Shown: one piece after another, positions 43,001-55,000 of the stretch | Position numbering within the stretch: position 1 is the stretch's first letter | Layout: every line of letters begins with the position of its first letter | Source: Lutraria lutraria | Taxonomy: Eukaryota > Mollusca > Bivalvia > Venerida > Mactridae | Reading direction: 5' to 3' | Assembly (NCBI GenBank): GCA_964023205.1 | Contig: OZ026844.1 | Location: forward strand, 33,713,326 to 33,777,325 | Length of the DNA stretch: 64,000 bases | Translations under genes and position numbers: made by a program | Notes under the pieces: generated by a model | The model's database searches: none | What the model was told of the DNA's origin: nothing | What the model saw: only the letters and a program-made list of their open reading frames with translations

Positions 43001-46000
43001 AAGTGTGATACAAAAGCTGAGGAACCAGTGTTCACACCGTCCGCATTAAGGTAAAGAGAACGCTGATTGGTTAACAGCTTTATTTTGTCTCCTTTCCTCT
43101 CGTTAATGCAATACAAAAGCGGAGGAACCAATGCAGTATGTTAAGAATACAGTGATTTGTTAACAGCCACTGTTCTATAAATAGTCGCATAATCTAGCTA
43201 ACAAGGTTCATCTCTCATCATGTTTAACGTAATGAGATTGGATAAAATCGCTAAAAAACATAAAATAATATTTTAAGTTATTTACAAAGATTAAATATCA
43301 TACTTTATATGTCTGATTACAGTGCTTCACAAAAGTTCTTTGACTATTAAGTGATTAGTCTGAATCTAAGTCGATAACCATTTAGCTTTGGGCTATTACA
43401 AATAGCTTGGGCAATCAAAATTTGGGAGACCATTGCTATGCCCTATTGGCTACCATGTTCAATAGTAAATCGAGGGCTCAGCGCAACACTGTCGTAACTT
43501 GTTCTTATTTCAATATGAGTTATGACACTGTTGCATTGAACCCTCGAAATGTAACACACTGTATAATGAGGTGGATTTAGTCAATGAGCTGAAATGTGTG
43601 TCACTTTGCTCAGTAGGGAAAGGTACAAACTCCTATTTGCTTCTACCATTAATAGACAATTTGCATAAAGTAGAAATGGTGATGCTCTGCACATACATTG
43701 TACTAGTACCCTGTTCCTGCATAAAAGCCTTTCAGTCTTCATGCAAAGTAAACACTGTACAAATTTTACTCAGACAAATTTCAACAATGAATATCTGAAT
43801 AAAAGCCATGTACATGCATAAAGTCTTAATTTGTAACACTTGAGAACTGCCATGGTCATTCTTTCCACTGACATTTATGTATGTAAAACTATGAGATTAC
43901 TTTCGAGCTTTGAAATAATTTTTTCCCCGACTTTTCAGGAATTTTATTTTTCACTGACCAATTCACTGACCTTGAAAAAAAAAATTTTCCCTGACTTTTT
44001 CAGGTTGCTGGCAACCCTGTTGTTGTTCGATAGTCTCTTGACATTCATTGCTCATCATATTTTATTATTGCTTTGTATCAATATACATGTAATTATGATG
44101 TTAATTATGTACATAAATATGTATTTATTACAAATTAAATAATTCCATCTATATATATTAATAAAACATTTATATTTCATTACTGTTTCAGTTGTTATTT
44201 AGCACGCTATATCGTGCATTTCTAGATGTTCTGGCATACCTGGTTTGTGTTACAGTACTCTTCTCGTCATTCTGGTTGGCTGGCTACGTTGTGCTCAATC
44301 CATATCATGTGAAGGTAAGTACTGTGTGGTCTGTTTGTCAATAATATATAATTATACACGATAATAAAAAATAATTAACATTCCATAGGCGATTGAAATA
44401 TATATATCATTATTTTTTATTATTAATTTGCTTGACTCAGAACAATCTTTAACATTTTATACATAATTATACATGTATATATAAGTCCTTAATTGATTAC
44501 AAAGAGCTTTGTCACTTACTGGCAGAAGCCTGGTATGGTTCTCTGCATATTTTGCGTCCAGGCATTTCACTGGAGAGATTTGTCAGGGGCAGATAACTTC
44601 AGATTAATCAAAACCCTTCTTATAACATCGATATTCATTATAGATATAAACATAATAAACCACATTTTTTTATATACATAATAGAAAATGACTTAAGATA
44701 AGTTATATTTTGAGTCTGCAAGATACAAACATCAAAGGCCGGAAGGAAAGTTCACTTCCAAGATATGTACAACTTTGAATCATGATCATTAAAATGAGTA
44801 TAGACCATATATTGATATTGCAAAAAATTGTACATGAGGATTTTCATAAGAAAGTAATTATGCGCTGGCAAATGGAAATGTCAGCATGTAACAAATAAAT
44901 AATTTGTGTATTACATAAAGAAGTATCAAACAGACACCAAACTTTGGCAGACTTTCACTATCTGAAATTTGTTGTCTGTAATTAGTACACTTACTTTTAA
45001 ACTAACAATTCATAAATATCTAGAATGTCACATTTCTTAATACCAAGGTGATATTTAAATGAATGAAACAATGTTTCACAGAAATTACGATACGATCATG
45101 AACAAATGACAATGTAGAAATGAGTTCCCACACAAATTACTAAGATAATTGCACAACATTAACACTGCCATCTGAGTATGCCCCTTGGTTGGGTGCAATT
45201 AGATTGGTGCGATATTCAAGGGCTTTAATACATACATGTTTATAAGTCCTTAGTGCTATTAAACTATCATATATGGCAATTATTCACGACAGTCGTCCAG
45301 ACTTGTGAAATTTTCGATGGACCCATGTGAAATTTGCTGGGTAAGACCTGCACATTTAGCGACAACTGAAATCACTGACATAAACTTGTAGAGTCATCTA
45401 AACAAATGTTACAGCTCTTATGATCTTACATGCAACTCCAGTAACAAACGTTAAGCCTGATGTTTATTGTTATCAGACCAGTTTACGTCATAGTAAGGAA
45501 TAAAATCAATAAGATCGCGGAACAATTACATCACAGGCTACCAGAGTGTGATAACAGCAAAATAAAGTTTTTTCACCATATATTATACATTATGAGTAAA
45601 GGTATAGAACTCCTGGCCTCAGAAATCACACCGGTCATGTTCATCAAGGTGCTGTTGTAACAATTCTGAACCGATTCTTAAAAGCCTGGTCTTATTCTCT
45701 TTAATTTCTCTTTAACCACCATCCACTCTTATATCCATATATTGCTCTGAACTGGAGCAACAAGCCCTTCAACCAACAAAAAGTACTACTCGCCATCGAT
45801 GTGACCGAAGTTTGTTTTCATTAGCTACAGAGTAAATTTCTTTATTCCTTTGTGATTTCATACCCACTCTGGTATGAATCGAAAGAAAATCAAATTTGTT
45901 ATCACTCACACCGACGAATCATTCAGTTGATGGATACCTAAGGCATTACAATCCAATATTCCACGCTTTCGTCCGATTTCGCTTCTCAGCTGCCATGATC

Positions 46001-49000
46001 GCACAGTTTAAACGCCGTACCATTTTCGTGCTGTTCCGGGAAAATAAGTTTCAACGATTGGTCAAAATCCGAGGTGTGGCAACCTTCACCTTTAGCAGTC
46101 ATTTTGCCAAAGAGAATTTGAATCGCCAAATAATGAATCGTAATGCCTTAGGTAATCCTAAGATTTGACCTAATGACCTAGTGATTGACCCCATATGACC
46201 CATATTTGTACTTGACCTTTATAATCATTAAAACAAACAATTTGACAAATTTTGGTGAAGACTCAATTATAACTGTGGAATTTATAGGGTTAACATGATT
46301 TTCATAAGATTTTTACCTAGCGATCTAGTTTATTACCCCAGATGACCCATGTTCGAACTCTTCCAAGATATTATTAAGACAAACATTGTGACAAGGTTTC
46401 ATGATGATCCAATCAGAACAGAGACTTCTAGAGTGTTCACAAGGTTTTCCAGCAATTTGCCCTAGTGACCTAGTTTTTGACCAGAAATGAACCATTATCA
46501 TACATGGCCTACTTATCATTGAAATAAACATTCTGACAAAGTTTCATGAAGATCCAATCAAAACAGTGATTTCTAGAGTGTTCACAAGGTTTTCCCTTAT
46601 TTGGCCCAGGTGACCTAGTTTTTTACCCAAAATGGCCATTATCGAACTCGCCTGAGATTTTGTCGATATTAACATTCTGATCCAGTTTTGTGGAAAATTG
46701 AGCTAAAAATGTGGCCCCTAGTGTGTTCATAAGGTAATAGTTTGACGACGCACAGACGCACGACGCCAACGAAGACTGATCACAAAAGCTCACCCTGAGC
46801 ACAAGTGCTAATGTGAGCTAAAAATGCCAAATTGCAATTTTATTTTTTTTACACTTTTTTTGTATACGACCGCCGCTTTTGTAAACCAAGAAATATAAAA
46901 GTAGTGGCCTAACATAATTAAATAAAATAATATGTAGCTCCAGAAAGACAGGCATAAATGAATAGCATAGTACACATTAAAGACAAATAAATAATATTGC
47001 ACCTGGCTGAGAACCACTGAGCCATTTTGTTATTACTTTAAACAAGCGGGCCGAGATGACCCTTGATTGCTCACCTGAGAACAAAGACACCAGGTAATAT
47101 ATTTTTCATCTCGTATAACCCGTTTTTACAATCAAAACCAACCAAGGTGCTATAATACTGTAAACTAGCTAAACTGTAGCAATTTTTCTAAGTCAAGGGC
47201 CCATAACTCAACAAATACTAGTTCAATTCCACCAATAATCAAACTCACCAAAGACATTCAGGTTATACACATTCACTGTAAATATGTTCAGGATGGTGAA
47301 TAATTAAAGGCCCTAGAGTGTAAACAAACTGATATATAGCAAATTTTATATCCCAAGGGTCCATAACTCTTAAAGTTGTACCCATACCGAAAAAAGTTAC
47401 ACATAGGCATAACTTTTCTGTAACTAAAGAGTAACTTTTTTGTAACTAGGTATTGAGTTACAAAAAAGTTATAACTAATTTGTAACTTTTTTGGACTTAG
47501 TTATTTTATGGTGTAACTAAAGTGTAACTTTTTTAACTCTGTTTTTTTCAAGTGTAACTAAATTGTAACTTTTTGAACTTAGTCATTTCATGGTGTAACT
47601 AAAGTGTAACTTTTTTTAACTCTGTCTTTTTCCAGTGTAACTAAATTGTAACTTTTTGGACTTAGCCATTCTTTGGTGTAACTAAAGTGTAACTTTTTTT
47701 AACTCTGTCTTTTTCAGAGTATATATATTTCTGCCTTTTAGACTTTGTCATTTTTTGGTGTAACTAAAAAGTAACTATTCAGAACTCTGTTATTTTCTTG
47801 ACTTTTAATACTTAAAATGAGGCCAAAATGTTCTATTTTCTGTGTATTCAGGTTTGATGTCATGTTTCCTGCACAATTAAATAATTATTCTAATATGATT
47901 ATGAATTTATATATTATTCCAAATAAATCACTAGTTAAGAAATATAAATCATTGATTATTTTCTCATAGATCTTACAAGTACATGCAATTCGTTTTTTAC
48001 ATGATATTTTGATAAACTGTCAAGCACTTGGACTTTGGTATGAAATTGCTATCTACACTGCAGTTTACATCCAATAAATAAAAGAACTCTACAATTTATC
48101 AGTTGAAGCTTTTGCAATTGACAAAGTTTATTCATTTTTTTCTCATGTAATTTGACACGGTGACCTAGTTTTTGACCCCAAATGACCCATGTTCAACCAT
48201 TTTCAGTATGACAAACATTCTTACAAGGTTGAGTGAAGATCCAATCAAAATTATGACCTCTACAGTGTTATGAAGGTTTTCCTGAGATTTGACCCGGTGA
48301 CCTAGTTTTTGACCCCAAATGACCCATGTTCAATAATTTTCATGACATCAGTATGACAAACATTCTTACAAAGTTGAGTGAAGATCCAATAAAAATTATG
48401 ACCTCTACAGTGTTATGAAGGTTTTCCTGAGATTTGACCCGGTGACCTAGTTTTTGACCCCAAATGACGTATATTCAAACTTTAAGATGACATCAGTATG
48501 ACAAACATTCTTAAAAGGTTTGGTGAAGATCCAATCAAGGTCATGATCTTTACAGTATTATGAAGCTTTTCCTGAGATTTGACCCGGTGACCTAGTTTTT
48601 GACCCCAAATGACGTATATTCAAACTTTAAGATAACATCATTATGACAAACATTTTTACAAGGTTTGGTGAAGATCCAATCAAAATCATGATCTGTACAG
48701 TGTTATGAAGGCTTTCCTGACATTTAACCCGGTGACCTAGTTTTTGACCCCAAAACACGTACGTTCAGATTTTTTCGTGACATCGGCATGACAAACATTC
48801 TTACAAAGTTTGGTGAAGATCCGATCAAAATTATGAACTATTACAGTGTTATAAAGGTTTTCCTGAGATTCGACCCGGTGACCTAGTTTTTGACCCCAAA
48901 AGACGTATGTTCAAAATTGTCTAAGACAACATATTCTGACAATACAATCAAAAAAAAAAAGCTATGACCTCAACACTATCATCAAATAGTTCCTGTGGTT

Positions 49001-52000
49001 TTACCCCGGTGACCTAGTTTTTTACCCCAGATGACCCATGTTTGACCCGGTTCACGATATCACTGAGACAAACTTTCTGAAAAACTTTTATGAAGATGCA
49101 ATCAAAACTGTGACACTTGTTAAGAAATCCTCCAGGTGTGGACGACGGACGTCGACATTGATTGTAATTTAAATACTCATCTTACCACATGCTCAGGTGA
49201 GCTTAAAATCCTTTAAAGTCGTTTCATAAACAGTGTTTCCACTGGGCCGAAATACTTTTCCACCACCTGATAATTTTGGGAAAAGTTTGTGCTAATTTTC
49301 CGAAATATACGTGTACGTAACGACCATGTATATCGAAAACACGGACCGAACAACGGGCGTTTATTCAATCGATAGATTTGTAGATTTTCGGAAAATCGTC
49401 TCGTATTTCCGGCAAATAAATCAAAATTTAATCCAGTCTATTAAGTATCAAGGACTTACATACATTCATGTGTGTATAAATTTGTATTACTAAGAAAAAG
49501 CATTCACTTAAACAAAAAATCTATTTATGCCAACATGCGAACTGTCCGTGATACAAGCAAGTGGTCAAAATCGTAGTCTGTGTGACATGATCCTTATTGA
49601 TACCGGAAATAACAGCATGGGGTCGTATACCACCTGCTGTGTTAAGCAGTCTATAGCAGCTTCGGGTCAGACGTGTTATTTATGTGTGTTACACTGTTTA
49701 AAATAGTACTGTACGGATCCTTCTATACACGCAATGCTTAATTTCAGTTCATTTACGCAAATAGACATTTAAATACATCGATGCCTTGGATTGCTTGTAA
49801 ATATACAACTAAATGTATACATGCCAATTTTAAATCAAATAATGTACATAAACTTCGTTTACACAACACGTGATGTTGACATACAATCATTAAATACCTC
49901 ACTAAAATTCATTAGTTTTTGTAGATTATTTAAAGAATACAATGAAGTCAACAATACTAAATAATGATATAACTACGTTTTTTTATTACATGAATCATTA
50001 CGACGGTACGTCCATTCTGATCCATTATAATTTTCTACACAGATGAAATTACGTACGTCACCAGACAAAATCCAAGACATAGTATTGCATCATACATATT
50101 TTAGAACAGAACATATCATTTATTCACTCAATACATGTACAAAACATGCAAATATGAGGTTTTTACAATAAAGCAAAACAAATAAACACTTCCCGTTCAG
50201 CTGAAAAATTAATGTTTAAATTGATCAAATAAACTCGTTAATTAATTGATCACGTAATAAATCACACATTGATTTGCCATATAAGGCTACGCATGTCGGT
50301 GTTCGTTGTTTGAAGCAAACTGTCAACTAATAAAATTTCTGTGTATATTTTAAATGATGCCATAAATATGCTGACACCTTGACTGTACGTGTGACACATT
50401 CTTCCCAGCTTATCTGATTGTTAATTAACTATTAATGATTCTAATTTGAAGTAGGTGATTGTATAAATTAACAGATCTCTAAGACTGGATAAATATTTAT
50501 TCAAGGGAGAAACGTTAGTTAAATAATAAGAAAAAGTTTTGTTTTTTTAAGTCAGAACGTAGATCGGAATTACTCGGTTGTTTCCGTAATATTGCATTGC
50601 TGACGTCACGCTACACACTGATTGGCCAAATTCGAAACGTGACTTCGCGCACGATTTTGATTGGCTCGGAGGCATCGTTTTTTCAAAAAGCCGCGTCAGT
50701 TCAAGAAGAAGAAAGATTGAAGCTTTAAATTTATTCAATTTATATTGCTTGTATCCATCATGTACACGTTCCTGTACAATGGATCGGAGGAAGTCTATTT
50801 AAAATCGTCACACTGGTGGGAAAAAAAGATTCAAGGAAGGATTTCGACTCGTACATAGTTGGTGATATCGTAATTTTCACGATGGTCTTCAAGTTCCTGT
50901 CAAGATTCTTGGGATATAACGTTTAGGTATTTCTACTTAGATATTATTTGTTTACATAGAAAAATAATTCTATATACAACATATATATACTGAGTTGCTC
51001 GATATTACATAGCTTTATCAATAATCAGATTAATTGGAAGTGTTAACTAATTGCCATTTTAGTATTTTTTTTAATGTTTGCGCTTATTCTGGCGGCCATG
51101 TTGTTTACTAACAACTAGGTCAATACTAGCGCGCCACCTGGAGTGAAACTGGCAGTATTTATTATTATTTATTTATAGTTTTGGAGTTGTTGCCCTTTGT
51201 TAATGTGTTCATACATAATACTTAGCATAACTCCTAGACTATAAGAGCTATGAATTCGAAACTTTATAGTTAGATAGATTTCATTTAGGATGAGTGTAGT
51301 GCACAAGAACCGTTACTCTGTATTTCTTAATTTTTGAGTTGTTGCCCTTTGTTAATGTGTTCATACATAATACTTAGCATAACTCCTAGACTATATGAGC
51401 TATGCATTTGAAACTTTATGGTTAGATAGACTTCATTGAGGATGAGTGTAGTGCACAAGAACCGTTACTCTGTATTTCTTAATTTTGGAGTTATTGCCCT
51501 TTGTTAATTTGTTCATAGATAATTATTGTCCGGAGCATAACTCTTAGACTATATGAGCTATGCATTTGAAACTTTATGGTTAGATAGACTTCATTGAGGA
51601 TGAGTGTAGTGCACAAGAACCATTACTCTGTATGGCTTAATTTTGGAGTTATTGCCCTTTGTTAATTTGTTCATACATAATTATTGTCTGGAGCATAACT
51701 CTTAGACTATAAGAGCTATGAATTTGAAAGTTCATAGTTTGATAGATCTCATTGAGGATTACTGCAGTGCACAAGAACCGTTACTCTGTATTTCTTAATT
51801 TTGGAGTTATTGCCCTTTGTTAATTTGTCAAACATAATTATTGTCTGGAGCATAACTCTTAGACTATAAAAGCGATGAATTTGTAACTTCATAGTTAGAT
51901 AGATCTCATCGAGGATGAGTACAGTGTACAAGAACCATTACTCTGTATGGCTTAATTTTGGAGTAATTGCCCTTTGTTAATTTGTCAAACATAATTATTG

Positions 52001-55000
52001 TCTGGAGCATAACTCTTAGACTATAAAAGCGATGAATTTGTAACTTCATGGTTAGATAGATCTCATCGAGGATGAGTACAGTGTACAAGAACCATTACTC
52101 TGCTTGGCTTAATTTTGGATTTATTGCCCTTTGTTTGTTTACTTGATTCTTGTCCGGTGCAAAACTCTTATACTATATATAAGCTATGAATTTGAAATTT
52201 CATCGACAGATAGATCTCATTGAGGTTGAATGCAGTGCACAAGAACTGTTACTCTGCATTTCATAATTTTGGAGTTATTGCCCTTTGTTAATTTTTCCAT
52301 ACTTAATTCTTGTCCGGGCATAACTATTAGACCGAAAGAGCAATGGATTATAAAATTCATAGTTAGATAAGTCTCATTGAGGATGACTGCAGTGCACAAG
52401 AACCGTCACTCTGAATTTCATAATTTTGGAGTTATTGCCCTTTGTTACATTTGTTTATACTTGATTCTTATTAGGAATAGGAGCATGACACTTGAACTGT
52501 AAGAGCTACGAATTATAAACTTCATAGTTATTTTATATCTAGTCCTGCTTTTTTATAGTCAATGACAGGTTAAATTGCACTTATGCTTATTTTTTTATAT
52601 TATTCTGCAGGTTCCACATCAGAAGTGAAAAAGCAATTGGAAAAAATGACACAATACTTTAATTATGGTAGTCAGAAAATGGTACTTATATTATTTATTT
52701 GAAATAAAGCATTTATTAAAATGACATTTGGATTAACTGCATTTTAAATGGAACCCCTTTATGTCCATATTTTAATGACATAACAGTTGGGATTTTAATG
52801 AGCCTTTATCTGAGTTTTTTCTCCTTCTCTGGTAGGAAAGGAAACATTATGTAAAATTTATTTTCCTTATATCTGCATTTTATTTCTTTAGAGCAAGATG
52901 AACAAACAGTTCCAGATGTGATCAATGAAGCAGCATCCATTGGTAAGAACATTTATTAATAAGGGCTAGCCAGGACTTCGACAATTTTTTCAGGATACTT
53001 GTCCAGCAGGTCACAACCATCAAGTTTGATAACCAGCCCAATTGGCACAGGCACTTATGAGTTATGGCCCTTGACATAGGGCTTAGGAACACTTGCAAAT
53101 GTTCTTTCTAAGTTGACTACAATAAGTAATCCACATTATCTGTTGGATAATCAATTGAAATTATTAAATCATATTTTATTGTATATTGTCTTCTTTTTTT
53201 CCAGACTGCTGTTATTAAAGGCAAAGATGTGAAAGCTGCATTATTAAGTTTTGTAGATGAACCTAGAATAATGCACTATTGGTCAGTTTTGAACAAAGAA
53301 AAATGAAAACAAACTTGAGGAAGAGAACTCTAATCACCATTGTCTTGTGAATTAAGTATAAATACATCTAAAATGCTGGAATATAGACTGTATAGTGTTT
53401 TATTCAAGAAATATCTATGTGCTTAAAAAGTCACTGTAAACTGATTTTGTTTTCACATCCTTTTTGTATTATTTAAGAAATAATTAAATGCCATGATATT
53501 AATATTTAAAATCTTTCTTGTCTGATTAAAGTGAAAATTCGGTTATTTTAGTGTAACTTTTCTGTAACTTTAATGTAACTTTTCTGTAACTTTAATATAA
53601 CTTTTATGTAACTTTGAATGTAACTAAAGTATGCCTAGAATATAACTTTTCTGTAACTTTTTTGTAACTTTTATGTAACTTTGAATGTAACTAAAGTATG
53701 CCTAGAATATAACTTTTCTGTAACTTTTTTGTAACTTTTATGTAACTTTGAATGTTACTAAAGTATGCCTAGAATATAACTTTTTTGTAACTTTTATGTA
53801 ACTTTGAATGTAACTAAAGTATGCCTAGAATATAACTTTTCTGTAACTTTTATGTAACTTTAAATGTAACTATAGAATGCCTACAATGTAACTTTTTTGT
53901 AACTTTGAATGTAACTAAAGTATGCCTGAAATGTAACTTTTTTGTAACTTTTATACACTTATAATTTTTGTGTAACTTTTCTGTGTCTTAATCATGCATA
54001 GAAATTAGAATGTAACTTTTTTGTAACTATAGTGTAACTTTTTTGTAACTAATATGTAACTTTTCTCTGTAAATAGGCACAAAAAAGTTACATATTAGTT
54101 AGTAACTTTTAATAGGCATAACTTTTCTGTAACTATGTTGAAATAAATGGTTCCAAACTTGTATAACTTAGTTATGCTTTTTTTGTAACTTTTTTTGCCT
54201 CAAAAGGCATAACTTTTTTGTAACTTTTTTCGGTATGGGGTAGTCTGATTTCACCCATATCTGAACTTGTCCAAGACATTCAGCTCCTACACATTCATTG
54301 TATATATGATTAGGATCGGTGAATAAATGAAGGTGCAAAAGTGTAAACAAGCTAAATGTAGCAAATTTTCTAAATCAAGGGCACCTAACTCTTGAAGTCC
54401 ATGTCCGATTTTGCCCATAATCACACTTGGGCGAGGCATTGTGACTATACACATTGTGACCAAGTTTGATTACGATTGGTAATACAGACCAGGCCAACAT
54501 GAATATAATTACATGTATGTACAAATGAACTATTTAACAACCAAAAATGTAGCTCTGCTGTCTCTACATTATTTTAAGTGATCGTTTCTCAATTGTGCTG
54601 TAATACTGTATTTTTAATCAGTTTAGTACACCAACTTTGGCCGCTGAGACCCTGATGTCAATAGTGTATGGAGATGAGATATTTGCTAGCTTAGCGATGT
54701 TGGAGAACTCGAAGACGGGCGGTATGTGGGTGTGGTGGTTTTCCCGAATTTATATTGTCTCTTACATTGTCATCTTTACCATTGTCGTCATCAATTTGCT
54801 CATTGCTATTTACCTTAGTACTTACAAGACAATGAAGGTGAGTTTTTCTTCAAGTTTTTTTCTTTTTAAATTTTACAAAAAAAAAATATTTTCTAATCAA
54901 CAAACCAAGTGTATAAGTTGGCGGCGACATGTGATGGATACAGTAAAAGATGACTGATGGTAGTTCCAGGACTATTTTGGTCCATTGCATTGTTCTAAAC

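Larger units (their letters stand above)
47381..54239. mobile_element. 6,859-bp TIR DNA transposon with subterminal GTAAC arrays and cargo
   Basis: A perfect 20-bp terminal inverted repeat (CCCATACCGAAAAAAGTTAC at 47381-47400; its complement at 54220-54239) is flanked by GTA on both sides (47378-47380 and 54240-54242). Inside each end are arrays of 'gtaactttt' motifs (47400-47790 and 53535-54219). The interior holds a nested repeat (48130-49206), a promoter-like block (50575-50745), a 156-bp tandem array (51177-52530) and small spliced-looking exons (52611-53306). No transposase is recognised, so it is probably non-autonomous. A 3-bp duplication with subterminal repeats would suit CACTA/EnSpm or Academ groups, but the ends do not start CACT. 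Superfamily is left open. Confidence 0.85.
47041..54490 (+). mobile_element. Pearl/HINE-like element split by a 6.86-kb insertion
   Basis: The left part (47041-47380) has the 5' text 'gcgggccgagatgacccttg' with 'gctcacctgag', and core text 'cccataactcaac' and 'ccataactcttaaagttgta'. The right part (54240-54490) resumes with 'gtctgatttcacccata' and more core units. Joined without the insert and with one copy of GTA, the text matches the core consensus of the element at 24279. The 3' hairpin end is not recognisable. Confidence 0.75.

Noticed and set aside
45896..46168. 90-codon ORF as a gene
   Set aside because: It lies across a TA-flanked MITE and its inverted ends; no motif is seen.
51749..52399. 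Near-identical 60-aa minus-strand ORFs spaced about 157 bp
   Set aside because: They are copies of the 156-bp tandem array, not a gene family.
54838..54841. Alternative exon 13 donor four bases downstream to restore the long frame of exon 14
   Set aside because: The site (gttttt) is far weaker than the consensus gtgagt used, and one missing A explains the shift with better tail continuity.
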